Source: an uncultured Collinsella sp. (GTDB taxonomy: Bacteria; Actinomycetota; Coriobacteriia; Coriobacteriales; Coriobacteriaceae). Taken from it: a stretch of DNA of 10,725 nucleotides. Location: positions 1 through 10,725 of the forward strand of contig UQEO01000064.1 in NCBI GenBank assembly GCA_900540095.1, in the 5' to 3' direction. A model generated the notes under the pieces. It ran no database searches and was not told where the DNA came from. It worked only from the letters and a program-made list of their open reading frames with translations. Position numbers and translations under genes: made by a program. This document shows positions 1 to 6,441 of this stretch, piece after piece. Within the stretch, counting starts at the first letter, position 1. Each line of letters begins with the position of its first letter.

Positions 1-119
1 TATCGACCATAAAGGGGGCCCGGCGGGGGGCGGGAGCCACTACAGTGGCAGCCCGCGTCACCGTCCGCCCCGTGCGGATGCTCGTGCTCGTACCCGCAGC
101 CGTGCTCGTGTTCGGTCAC
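1..119 (-). CDS. Start of a His/Cys-rich protein, truncated by the window edge
   Basis: A GTG codon at 119-117 opens a frame that stays open for 39 codons to the window edge, so only the N-terminus is visible. It carries six histidines (residues 4, 6, 12, 14, 16, 25) and three cysteines (8, 24, 26), including a C-H-C triplet, followed by a proline/glycine-rich stretch. This looks like a metal-binding N-terminal tail. Such tails occur in nickel chaperones of the HypB/SlyD type, zinc transporters and other metalloproteins; I cannot tell which from this fragment. The GTG begins one base after the stop codon of the upstream small gene, with only a weak Shine-Dalgarno, so translation is probably coupled to that gene. 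Reality of the gene is supported by the coupling and the long open stretch; function is unknown. Confidence 0.5.
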   Translation of the reverse strand, partial: MTEHEHGCGYEHEHPHGADGDAGCHCSGSRPPPGPLYGR

Positions 120-120
120 C

Positions 121-369
121 TTACACCAGCTTCACGGAGCCGACGGAGTTGTGGTCGGCCTCGATGGCCTCTTCGTAGCCCTCGAGTGCGTCGTGGGCCT
201 CGTGCAGCGCGGCCATGGCTGCTTCGAGCTTGGCGCCGATGCGCTCCATATCAAAGTTCTCGGTCGCATGCAGCAGCTGATGGCTCCACTCGTGAGCAAG
301 CTCGATGGTGTCGTCGACCTGCTTGACGCTCATGGCAAGCTGGCTCATGTTCATTCCAACATCATGCAT
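121..369 (-). CDS. Small helical protein of unknown function with a row of histidines (82 aa)
   Basis: I do not recognise a family. The start ATG (369-367) is preceded by a strong AAGGAGA Shine-Dalgarno about 7 bases away (roughly 376-382), and a TAAAAT that could be a -10 box lies at 409-414. The 82-residue product is acidic and predicted almost entirely helical, without signal peptide or membrane segment. Histidines at residues 26, 30 and 34 are spaced four apart, so they would line one face of a helix; further histidines are at 56, 59 and 73. The protein has no cysteine. The next gene, encoding a His/Cys-rich N-terminus, starts one base after this stop, so the two are very likely co-transcribed and may act together, possibly around a metal. 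That role is inference only. Confidence 0.7.
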   Translation of the reverse strand: MHDVGMNMSQLAMSVKQVDDTIELAHEWSHQLLHATENFDMERIGAKLEAAMAALHEAHDALEGYEEAIEADHNSVGSVKLV

Positions 370-440
370 GGGAAATCTCCTTTTGTATGGGGCAGTTCAG
401 TGGTTCAAATTTTACTACGCCCGCTCTGCGCGCAGCTGCA

Positions 441-479
441 TAAGAAAACGGGTGCGAGTCTGTGTGACCCGCACCCGTT
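441..479 (-). terminator. Rho-independent terminator reading on the minus strand
   Basis: Perfect 10-bp inverted repeat (447-456 with 470-479) around a 13-nt loop. Read on the minus strand, the stem is followed directly by a T-rich tract (bases 448-441). No T tract follows in the plus direction, so it acts on minus-strand transcripts. It lies about 110 bases after the thioredoxin stop and upstream of the 82-aa gene, separating the two units. Confidence 0.7.
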
Positions 480-590
480 CACTGGGGGCTGTTTGTGACT
501 ACCATACTATCCGTGGTTGCACTCGGTGCATCCAGAAGTCCGGCGAGCGGTGCAAAAGCGCTCATAGACGGCGGGTAAGTAACAAGCGTA

Positions 591-911
591 TTACAGATGC
601 TTTTCCAGCAGCGCCTGCAGCCTCGCCTTGGGCAGAGCGCCAACTGAGCGGTCAATCTCCTCGCCGTTCTTAAACACAATCAGCGTGGGGATGCTCATGA
701 CGCCATACTTCATGGCCAGGTCCTGGTTGTCGTCGACGTTGCACTTGGCAACGGCGAGCTTGCCCGCCAGCTCATCGGCAACCTCGTCAACGATGGGCGA
801 GAGGGATCGACAGGGCCCGCACCACGGTGCCCAAAAATCGACCAGCACGGGCAGGCTGTCGTTAACGATGGAATCGAAGTTCTCGGGGGTAATCTGATTA
901 ATGTCAGCCAT
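591..911 (-). CDS. trxA: Thioredoxin (106 aa)
   Basis: Cytoplasmic disulfide reductase that takes electrons from thioredoxin reductase and reduces protein disulfides, for example in ribonucleotide reductase and peroxiredoxins. The sequence has the active site W-C-G-P-C at residues 30-34, an aspartate at 25 in the usual buried position, and the cis-proline in M-S-I-P-T (Pro75). Its length is normal for a single-domain thioredoxin. I chose the ATG at 911-909 because GGAGG sits 5 bases upstream; an in-frame ATG at 923 would leave that Shine-Dalgarno inside the gene. A third cysteine at residue 57 is not part of the active site. The gene stands alone, divergent from the next gene; TATAAG at 966-971 (minus) is a possible -10 box with a poor -35. 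A hairpin terminator follows at 441-479. trxA is the conventional name; several thioredoxin paralogues may exist in the genome. Confidence 0.93.
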   Translation of the reverse strand: MADINQITPENFDSIVNDSLPVLVDFWAPWCGPCRSLSPIVDEVADELAGKLAVAKCNVDDNQDLAMKYGVMSIPTLIVFKNGEEIDRSVGALPKARLQALLEKHL

Positions 912-1013
912 GGTGACCTCCATAATGCGACGCGGCTCGGCCGCGTAAAACTCAGTACGATCGTGCTTATACCCAGCCGCCCGCAAAGCAACCACTCGCG
1001 GGCAGCTCTTTTA

Positions 1014-1019
1014 TATAAT
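1014..1019 (+). promoter_or_regulatory. -10 box of the UDG-like gene promoter
   Basis: A perfect TATAAT lies in the thioredoxin/UDG-like intergenic space, with no convincing -35 hexamer 16-18 bases upstream. Transcription would begin near 1026 and leave a leader of about 22 nt before the ATG at 1048. An ATG overlaps this box (1018), which argues against that codon as the translation start. Confidence 0.55.
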
Positions 1020-1047
1020 GGTGGGCACGCAAACGATTGGAGAGCGC

Positions 1048-1623
1048 ATGTCCACGTCACAAAGCCAGAAAAAAGAAGCCATCGCCCAGGCGGCCGAGCA
1101 GGAGCTCACATCGCTTGCGATCCGTGGCGTGCGTATCGCGGGCAACGCGTGCTCGCCGATCGTGCTGGTCAAAGGCGATTTGGACGAGGCCGAGCGTTCG
1201 GGTGGCGAGCTTGCCGCCGGCCCGGATGGCGCGGCGTTGCGCAAGGCGCTTGGGGCCATCGGCTACGCGCCCGAGGATTTTTGCGTGCTGGCAAGCGTCG
1301 CTGGCGTGGGTGACGGAGCGGTCGCGGTGGGCGAGACTCTGCCGTGCGAGCTGTTCCGTGAGGCGCTTGAGGCTTTGGACCCCGAGGCGGTGCTACTGCT
1401 CGACAACAACGCGGCTGACGCCATGCGCGAGACCTACGCCGATATGCTCGTGGCGATCGATGACTTCGACACCGCCATGCTCAAGCCCGGCTTGGTCGCC
1501 CATGTGCAGGGTCGCCGCGTGCTCGCGCTCGACGGTTTTGAGGCGGCGCTCACTGACAAAGCCGCCAAGCAGCGCATGTGGGCATACATCAAGCAGCTGA
1601 CCCCGGCAGCCGCGCCGCTGTAG
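1048..1623 (+). CDS. Putative degenerate uracil-DNA-glycosylase-fold protein (191 aa)
   Basis: The ATG at 1048 has GGAG five bases upstream; the in-frame ATG at 1018 overlaps the likely -10 box. After a polar helical N-terminus (residues 1-25) the order of segments matches the UDG superfamily (family 4/5 style). There is a strand at 37-42 where active enzymes carry G-E-x-P-G, then a G-x-x-L-x-x-A-L-x-x-I-G-Y segment (61-73) and E-D-F-C-V-L-A-S (76-83) where enzymes have the strand ending in N-x-x-K. A helix-strand pair around 106-125 (L-D-P-E-A-V-L-L-L) follows, and the C-terminal R-V-L-A-L...K-Q-R-M-W-A-Y-I-K-Q-L (157-184) lies where enzymes have the H-P-S/T loop and last helix. The water-activating G-E-A-P-G motif is replaced by V-K-G-D-L, the H-P-S/T motif by L-D-G-F, and no Fe-S cysteine pattern is seen. 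It is therefore probably not a working glycosylase. The match is by eye, so the family call is tentative; the gene itself is solid. Confidence 0.6.
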   Translation: MSTSQSQKKEAIAQAAEQELTSLAIRGVRIAGNACSPIVLVKGDLDEAERSGGELAAGPDGAALRKALGAIGYAPEDFCVLASVAGVGDGAVAVGETLPCELFREALEALDPEAVLLLDNNAADAMRETYADMLVAIDDFDTAMLKPGLVAHVQGRRVLALDGFEAALTDKAAKQRMWAYIKQLTPAAAPL

Positions 1624-1687
1624 CGGATTGGCGCCGGCGAGCGATTGCCTGGCGGGCAAGGCGCGCCTCGAGATCGGCGCCGCACTT

Positions 1688-2965
1688 CTACATCACAGCG
1701 CGCAGCTCAAACCGATCGCCGTTAATGCGGAACTGACAGTTGCCGTTCATGCGTTCGACGGCAAGTTTGATGCTCCTGGTGCCAAAGCCGTGGCCCGCAT
1801 GCCGGGTCACGGGCATGCCATCGACCATGCGCGGCGCGCGGTCAAACGTGTTGGAAACTAACAGCAGCAGCTGGCCGTCCTCTAATCGCAGGTCAAAGTC
1901 GACGAATCGCTTTCCTTGGGGTGCGGCGCTTGCGGCGGTGATAGCGTTTTCCAAGGCATTTGAGAGCACGCTAAACAGGTCGGCGTCACCTACGTGGATG
2001 GTTTCGGGTACGGCGGCGCGCAGGTTGGCGGTAATGCCGTTTCTATTGATATCCGAGTTAAATGACGAAAGCGCGATGTTTACGGTCTCGTTGGCGCAGA
2101 AGCGGCGTACGGCGGTGCGATCGCCGGCTTCGCAGAGTTCATCGATGCGTTTGAGCGCCTCGTCGGTGTGGCCCTCATCAATTAAAGCGGCCAGGCCGCG
2201 TAGGAAGTGGCGCATGTCATGGCGAAGAATCGACAGCTCGCGCCCAGATTGACGCCAAGCCTCGAGCTCTTTGATGGCGGCGCTGTCGCGGGTTTCGAGC
2301 ATCCAGCGCTCTCGCTCGGCGGTTTCCTTTTCTTCGTATTCACGCAGGTAGACGGCGAGGAACATAAGGTAGAACGCGCAGAGTGCAAAGGCCAAAAACT
2401 CGACCGTCACCACCGAGCCCGAGTGGAACAGCGTGGTGTAGACGTTGGTGGCATAGTCAAAGACGTAATAGACGAGCGGCAGGATTAAAAGGATGCCCAG
2501 CTCGGTGGTGCTTTTAATCGCCAAGCGTGGACCGATGTCGCCGGCCCAATGCAGCAGGACGGCAAAGACGGCGAGTGTGGTCGCGATGCGCGCCAGATAG
2601 TACGCGATCTGAGAATCGGTTGCGGCAAATGCGGCGATGCCCATCCAATTGCTGAACTGGCAGCTCAGATAGGCACTCGTAATGCCGAGCACGGCAAGCA
2701 GCGGGCTCAGGCGGTAGCGCGCGCACAAATAGATGATGAGCGGCAGATGCACGACGAGCGGATATACCTGGCGGGCGAAAAGCTCTCCGCCGACGGCATT
2801 GGCGATCGAAAAGGCAGCGCCGGTTGCGACTCCGACCCCCACCAACTCGAGTGCATGGCGTCGATTGATTTCGATACCGCACAGCGCCGCCGAGGCAAAG
2901 ACGCCAAAGAGCAACGTCGTGGCGTGGTGGATTGCCCAAAGGATCATTTCGACCGAGGAGACCAT
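1688..2965 (-). CDS. GHKL sensor histidine kinase, AgrC-like (425 aa)
   Basis: Membrane-bound sensor of a LytTR-type two-component system. Residues 1 to about 205 are strongly hydrophobic and fit six or so membrane helices with no sizeable external domain, as in AgrC-type receptors of peptides or small ligands. A coiled linker (205-245) follows. The H-box R-H-D-M-R-H has the expected phosphoacceptor His249. The ATP-binding part shows the N-box L-S-N-A-L-E-N-A-I (335-342) and a glycine box G-H-G-F-G-T-R-S-I (391-399), typical of the HPK10/GHKL group. The start ATG shares one base with the stop of the response regulator gene (T-G-A-T-G), and GGGAG lies 6 bases upstream, so the two are translationally coupled. 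No autoinducer peptide or AgrB processing gene lies beside it, so the signal is unknown. Confidence 0.9.
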   Translation of the reverse strand: MVSSVEMILWAIHHATTLLFGVFASAALCGIEINRRHALELVGVGVATGAAFSIANAVGGELFARQVYPLVVHLPLIIYLCARYRLSPLLAVLGITSAYLSCQFSNWMGIAAFAATDSQIAYYLARIATTLAVFAVLLHWAGDIGPRLAIKSTTELGILLILPLVYYVFDYATNVYTTLFHSGSVVTVEFLAFALCAFYLMFLAVYLREYEEKETAERERWMLETRDSAAIKELEAWRQSGRELSILRHDMRHFLRGLAALIDEGHTDEALKRIDELCEAGDRTAVRRFCANETVNIALSSFNSDINRNGITANLRAAVPETIHVGDADLFSVLSNALENAITAASAAPQGKRFVDFDLRLEDGQLLLLVSNTFDRAPRMVDGMPVTRHAGHGFGTRSIKLAVERMNGNCQFRINGDRFELRAVM

Positions 2966-3687
2966 CAGTGTCTCCCACCCTCAAAGCGCGCCGCAAAGTA
3001 GGCGTCTTGGAATCCCTGCTTGCAGCTGCGCGAAAGCGGGATGCACGCGCCCGAGCGCATGACGATGTCCGTGCGGTCAAAGTGATCGATATTGCGCAGG
3101 TTGACCTGGTAGCTGCGGTGGCATTTAAAGAAGGTGGCATTTTGCACCAAACGGTCCTCGACGCTGCGGAACGACTCGAGTGCCTCGATATCGCGTCCGT
3201 CGCGCAGGTGGAAGACCACGTGCTTGTTGCGCGCCTCGGCATATTCGATGTCGGACAGGCGCAGGGCGTGGTAGCCAAAGGAAGTTTTGATCACGAGCTC
3301 GTCGGTTGCCGCCGGGCGCATGCTCGAAAGCTCGTTAAGTAACTGCGCCAGGCGTTCGTAAGTCACGGGCTTGAGCAGATAGTCGAAGGCACGGACCTCG
3401 TAGGACTCCAGTGCGAACTCGGGCGACGAGGTGAGGAACACCAGGCGCACGGCGGTATCGGCCTGGCGCAATTCGCGCGCGGTGTCCATGCCGTTGACGA
3501 GCGGCATGATCATGTCGAGCAGAATGATGTCGGCGCGCGATGCGGCATGGCGGGCCAGCAGGTCCTCGCCGCGCGTGACGAGCGCAACATCGACCGCCGT
3601 GCCCGTCTCGGTCGACCAACGGTCGATCATCCGGTGCAGTCTATCTAGAAAAGCGACATCATCGTCGCAGGCAATAATCTTGAGCAT
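2965..3687 (-). CDS. LytTR-family response regulator (240 aa)
   Basis: DNA-binding partner of the downstream sensor kinase. The receiver domain (about 1-120) has the acidic cluster D8-D9-D10, phosphoacceptor Asp58 in L-L-D-M-I-M-P, a Thr/Ser switch at 86-88 and Lys106 before Pro107. The LytTR DNA-binding domain (about 129-235) shows the family hallmarks F-F-K-C-H-R-S-Y-Q-V-N-L (186-197) and I-P-L-S-R-S (216-221). The start at 3687 was chosen because AAGGGGG stands 6 bases upstream and the receiver fold begins at once (M-L-K-I-I-A-C-D-D-D); the frame is open for 61 more codons upstream, but that part looks non-coding. It is the first gene of a two-gene operon. Its target genes cannot be read from this window, and I saw no clear pair of LytTR-type direct repeats just upstream. 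Confidence 0.92.
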   Translation of the reverse strand: MLKIIACDDDVAFLDRLHRMIDRWSTETGTAVDVALVTRGEDLLARHAASRADIILLDMIMPLVNGMDTARELRQADTAVRLVFLTSSPEFALESYEVRAFDYLLKPVTYERLAQLLNELSSMRPAATDELVIKTSFGYHALRLSDIEYAEARNKHVVFHLRDGRDIEALESFRSVEDRLVQNATFFKCHRSYQVNLRNIDHFDRTDIVMRSGACIPLSRSCKQGFQDAYFAARFEGGRH

Positions 3688-3895
3688 TCTGAGCCCCCTT
3701 AGTAGTTCGATTTTGCCACATTGGGTGCGGACCGCTCGCGGAGGCGTGTCCCATTTGCGCCCCACGTCGCGCAACTCGCGCCGAGCGGTATTGCGGTGGC
3801 GAAAGATGCCTCCTGCGCTATCGAGAGCTCGGCTATCCTCAGCTTGCCAGTTCGAAAATGGACCTGCCACATGATTGAATCTTTATTTCAACTTT

Positions 3896-3939
3896 ACACC
3901 TAGGTTTACAGCTGTCTTGTCAGCTGTAAACCTAGGTGT
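3896..3939 (+). promoter_or_regulatory. Perfect 44-nt palindrome, probable NiaR operator of the nad operon
   Basis: Two 19-nt arms (3896-3914 and 3921-3939) are exact reverse complements around a 6-nt centre. Each arm contains the smaller palindromes CCTAGG and CAGCTG. The element covers the -35 box and the whole spacer of the candidate nadA promoter, and the operon it precedes encodes a NiaR-type repressor. Repressor binding here would block transcription. Assignment to NiaR is inference from position and gene content; I did not match it to a published NiaR consensus. It is not a terminator: no T tract follows, and it sits upstream of the first gene. Confidence 0.75.
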
Positions 3940-3945
3940 CATACT
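3917..3945 (+). promoter_or_regulatory. Candidate promoter of nadABC-niaR
   Basis: TTGTCA (3917-3922, five of six matches to the -35 consensus) is separated by exactly 17 bases from CATACT (3940-3945, four of six to the -10). Transcription would start near 3952, giving a leader of about 29 nt. The -35 and spacer lie inside the 44-nt palindrome and the -10 follows it directly, an arrangement expected for a repressible promoter. Confidence 0.6.
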
Positions 3946-3980
3946 AAAGCCCCAAGATTCGCCAAAAGAGAGGGGCCTTG

Positions 3981-5006
3981 ATGGCACAGAGCGCGAACAT
4001 GGATGCATCGGAGCTTGCACGCGATATCGCGGCCGGCCTGGCATCGGCAACGACGGCAACGGAGCGCGCGGCATTGGTGCCCGCAGAGCTCGTCGAGGCC
4101 ATTCAGCAACTAAAAACCCAACGTGACGTGGTGATCCTAGCGCACTATTACGTGGCGCCCGAGGTGCAGGCCGTGGCTGATTACGTCGGCGACAGCTTCT
4201 ACCTGGCTAAGCTCGCTAAAAGCCTGCCGCAGCAGACCATCGTGCTGTGCGGCGTGGAGTTTATGGGCGAGAGCGCCAAGCTGCTCAATCCCACCAAGAC
4301 CGTGCTGCTGCCCGAGCCGGGCGCGGACTGCCCCATGGCTCACATGGTCAAGCGCGAGACGGTCGACGCCGCCCGCGCCGAGTACGGTGACGACCTTGCC
4401 GTGGTCTGCTACGTCAACTCGACGGTCGAGATCAAGAGCTGGAGTGACGTGTGCGTCACCAGCTCCAACGCCGTCAAGATCGTGTCCGAGCTGCCGCAGC
4501 AGCATATCCTGTTCATTCCCGACCAAAACCTGGGCCGCTTCGTAGCCGAGCAGGTGCCGCAAAAGCACGTCATCCTCAACAACGGCTACTGCCCGCGCCA
4601 TCACATCATCACCGTCGAGCAGATCGTCGACGCGACGGAGGCCCACCCCGACGCGCTCGTGCTGGTGCACCCCGAGTGCAAGGCCGACGTCCTGGCCGAG
4701 GCCGACTACATCGGCTCCACCGCCGGCATCATCAAGTATGCCGAGGAGTCCGACGCGAGCGAGTTCATTATCGTGACGGTCCGCGGCGTGCTCTACGAGC
4801 TCGAGCGCCGCTGCCAGGGCACTGGCAAGAAGTTCTACTTCCCCGCGGTGCAGCCCACCTGCGTCAACATGGACCTCATCACGCTCGAAAAGCTCGTGCA
4901 CTGCCTGGAGACGGGCGAGGGCGAGGTACAGATCGGCGTCTCGGACGAGGCAGCAGACCGGGCCAAGCTCACGCTCGACCGTATGCTCGAGTACGCAGCA
5001 CGCTAG
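3981..5006 (+). CDS. nadA: Quinolinate synthase A (341 aa)
   Basis: Condenses iminoaspartate (from NadB) with dihydroxyacetone phosphate to give quinolinate, the second step of de novo NAD synthesis; cytoplasmic, with an oxygen-sensitive [4Fe-4S] cluster. The three cluster cysteines expected for the family are visible: Cys117 in G-A-D-C-P-M-A, Cys204 in N-G-Y-C-P-R-H-H and Cys294 in Q-P-T-C-V-N-M. Substrate-site landmarks are H-Y-Y (55-57), C-Y-V-N-S-T (143-148) and H-P-E-C (230-233). About 35 extra residues precede the catalytic core, and length is within the family range. The ATG at 3981 has a GAGAGGGG Shine-Dalgarno about 5 bases upstream; a TTG immediately before it is a less likely start. 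It is the first gene of the operon, directly behind the palindromic promoter. nadB follows after a short gap containing a palindromic repeat. Confidence 0.97.
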   Translation: MAQSANMDASELARDIAAGLASATTATERAALVPAELVEAIQQLKTQRDVVILAHYYVAPEVQAVADYVGDSFYLAKLAKSLPQQTIVLCGVEFMGESAKLLNPTKTVLLPEPGADCPMAHMVKRETVDAARAEYGDDLAVVCYVNSTVEIKSWSDVCVTSSNAVKIVSELPQQHILFIPDQNLGRFVAEQVPQKHVILNNGYCPRHHIITVEQIVDATEAHPDALVLVHPECKADVLAEADYIGSTAGIIKYAEESDASEFIIVTVRGVLYELERRCQGTGKKFYFPAVQPTCVNMDLITLEKLVHCLETGEGEVQIGVSDEAADRAKLTLDRMLEYAAR

Positions 5007-5007
5007 A

Positions 5008-5046
5008 ACAATGTTGCATGAGGGACGGTCCCTTATGTCACATTCA
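5008..5046 (+). repeat. REP-like palindromic element between nadA and nadB
   Basis: The 13-base core 5021-5033 (AGGGACGGTCCCT) is a near-perfect palindrome with one central base, followed by TTATGTCACATT. From memory, similar G-G-G-A-C/G-T-C-C-C cores followed by TGTCACA recur as dispersed repeats in Coriobacteriia and other Gram-positive genomes. The element fills almost all of the space between the nadA stop and the nadB Shine-Dalgarno. Boundaries are approximate. Confidence 0.45.
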
Positions 5047-5055
5047 AGGGAGAGG
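5047..5055 (+). promoter_or_regulatory. Shine-Dalgarno that places the nadB start at GTG 5062
   Basis: GGGAGAGG ends 6 bases before the GTG at 5062-5064. Earlier in-frame ATGs at 5011 and 5035 lie inside the palindromic repeat and have no comparable ribosome binding site, so the GTG is preferred. Confidence 0.7.
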
Positions 5056-5061
5056 ATTCCT

Positions 5062-6438
5062 GTGGAAACCAAGCAATACCCCGATATGGAGTGCGACGTC
5101 GTCATTGCCGGCTGCGGCGTAGCGGGTCTGTACGCGGCCCTCAATCTGCCGACGAGCACGCGCGTGATCATGCTCTCCAAGGGCGCGGTTGATGAGTGCG
5201 ATTCGATGCTCGCGCAGGGCGGCATCTGCGTGCTGCCCGAAGGCTCGGACTACGATGCCTTCTTTGAGGACACCATGCACGCCGGCCACTACGAGAACCG
5301 CCGCGAGAGCGTCGACATCATGATTCGCTCGAGTCGCTCGGTCATCAACGACCTGCTAGCGATGGGCGTGGATTTTGAGCGCAAGGCCGACGGCAGCCTC
5401 AATTTTACCCGCGAGGGCGCGCACAGCCGTCCGCGCATTGCCTTCCATGCCGACATTACGGGCAAGGAGATCACGACCAAGCTGCTCCAGGCCGTTCGCA
5501 AGCTGGACAACGTGCAGATTTTGGAGCACGTGGCCATGACCGACATCCTGACCGCCGAGCGCGATGGCGCCACGGTGTGCACCGGCGTCGTCGCCGTAGC
5601 CGTGGACGAGGACAACTCGGTTCGCCCCGCCGACGAGCTGGCAAATGCCGCTGAGGGCGTGCATGCCGGTAAGCCGTTTAAGATCCATGCCCGCCACACG
5701 CTGTGGGCGACGGGTGGCATTGGCGGCGTGTACGACCACTCGACCAACTACCCGCAGCTCACGGGCGACGCCTGCTACATCGCTCAGGAGCATGGCATTA
5801 AGATGGAGCACCTGGACTACGTGCAGATCCATCCCACGGGCCTGTTCTCGCCGCAGCCGGGCCGCACCTTCCTGATCAGCGAGAGCTGCCGCGGCGAGGG
5901 CGCGATTTTGCTCAACGCCGCCGGCGAGCGCTTTACCGACGAGCTCCAGCCGCGCGATGTGGTCGCCGCCGCCATCCGCGAGCAGATGAAGCAGGACGGC
6001 ACCGAGCACGAGTGGCTGAGCTTTGCCCCCGTCGAGCGCGACGTGGTGACCGGGCATTTTGCCAACATTCGCGCGCGCTGCCTTGAGGACGGTCGCGACA
6101 TCCTGGACGAGCCCATTCCCGTTACGCCCACGCAGCACTACTTTATGGGCGGCGTGTGGGTAGACAGGGACGGCCGCACCTCGATGCCCGAGCTCTACGC
6201 CGCGGGCGAGACGGCTTGCAACGGCGTGCACGGCAAGAACCGCCTTGCATCAAACAGCCTGCTCGAGGCGTTGGTCTGGGGTCGTCGCGCCGCGTGGTAC
6301 ATGCGCACCGGCGAGTCGCTGGCCGTGGAGCAGGCGGGCGATCCCGCGCTCGATGGCCGTCATCGCGCCCTGAGCGTCGACACCCTGGCAATCGATGAAT
6401 TGGCCCGTGCCGCCGGCACGCAGGCCGTGGAGGAGTAG
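5062..6438 (+). CDS. nadB: L-aspartate oxidase (458 aa)
   Basis: FAD enzyme that oxidises L-aspartate to iminoaspartate, the unstable substrate passed to NadA; oxygen or fumarate can reoxidise it. The Rossmann FAD motif G-C-G-V-A-G is at residues 17-22. Further family marks are S-M-L-A-Q-G-G-I near the N-terminus, R-E-G-A-H-S...H-A-D-I-T-G in the capping domain, Q-I-H-P-T-G-L, G-E-R-F-T, H-Y-F-M-G-G-V and the signature H-G-K-N-R-L-A-S-N-S-L-L-E starting near residue 390. The protein ends about 60 residues after that signature, so it lacks most of the C-terminal helical domain seen in the longer E. coli enzyme; short forms like this are known in other bacteria. The start is the GTG at 5062 (alternatives ATG 5011 and 5035). 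nadC follows after 3 bases, with its Shine-Dalgarno inside the end of nadB. Confidence 0.95.
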   Translation: METKQYPDMECDVVIAGCGVAGLYAALNLPTSTRVIMLSKGAVDECDSMLAQGGICVLPEGSDYDAFFEDTMHAGHYENRRESVDIMIRSSRSVINDLLAMGVDFERKADGSLNFTREGAHSRPRIAFHADITGKEITTKLLQAVRKLDNVQILEHVAMTDILTAERDGATVCTGVVAVAVDEDNSVRPADELANAAEGVHAGKPFKIHARHTLWATGGIGGVYDHSTNYPQLTGDACYIAQEHGIKMEHLDYVQIHPTGLFSPQPGRTFLISESCRGEGAILLNAAGERFTDELQPRDVVAAAIREQMKQDGTEHEWLSFAPVERDVVTGHFANIRARCLEDGRDILDEPIPVTPTQHYFMGGVWVDRDGRTSMPELYAAGETACNGVHGKNRLASNSLLEALVWGRRAAWYMRTGESLAVEQAGDPALDGRHRALSVDTLAIDELARAAGTQAVEE

Positions 6439-6441
6439 ACC

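Noticed and set aside
1018..1050. Earlier ATG at 1018 as start of the UDG-like protein
   Set aside because: It overlaps the TATAAT box and lacks a Shine-Dalgarno, while ATG 1048 has GGAG at proper distance.
1630..1681. Inverted GGCGCCG/CGGCGCC pair between the convergent UDG-like and kinase genes as a terminator
   Set aside because: The arms are only 7 bp, 38 bases apart, and no T tract follows in either direction.
3688..3895. Possible small peptide gene (AgrD-like) or promoter in the gap before the regulator operon
   Set aside because: No short frame with a good Shine-Dalgarno and plausible composition was found, and no hexamer pair with proper spacing could be supported.
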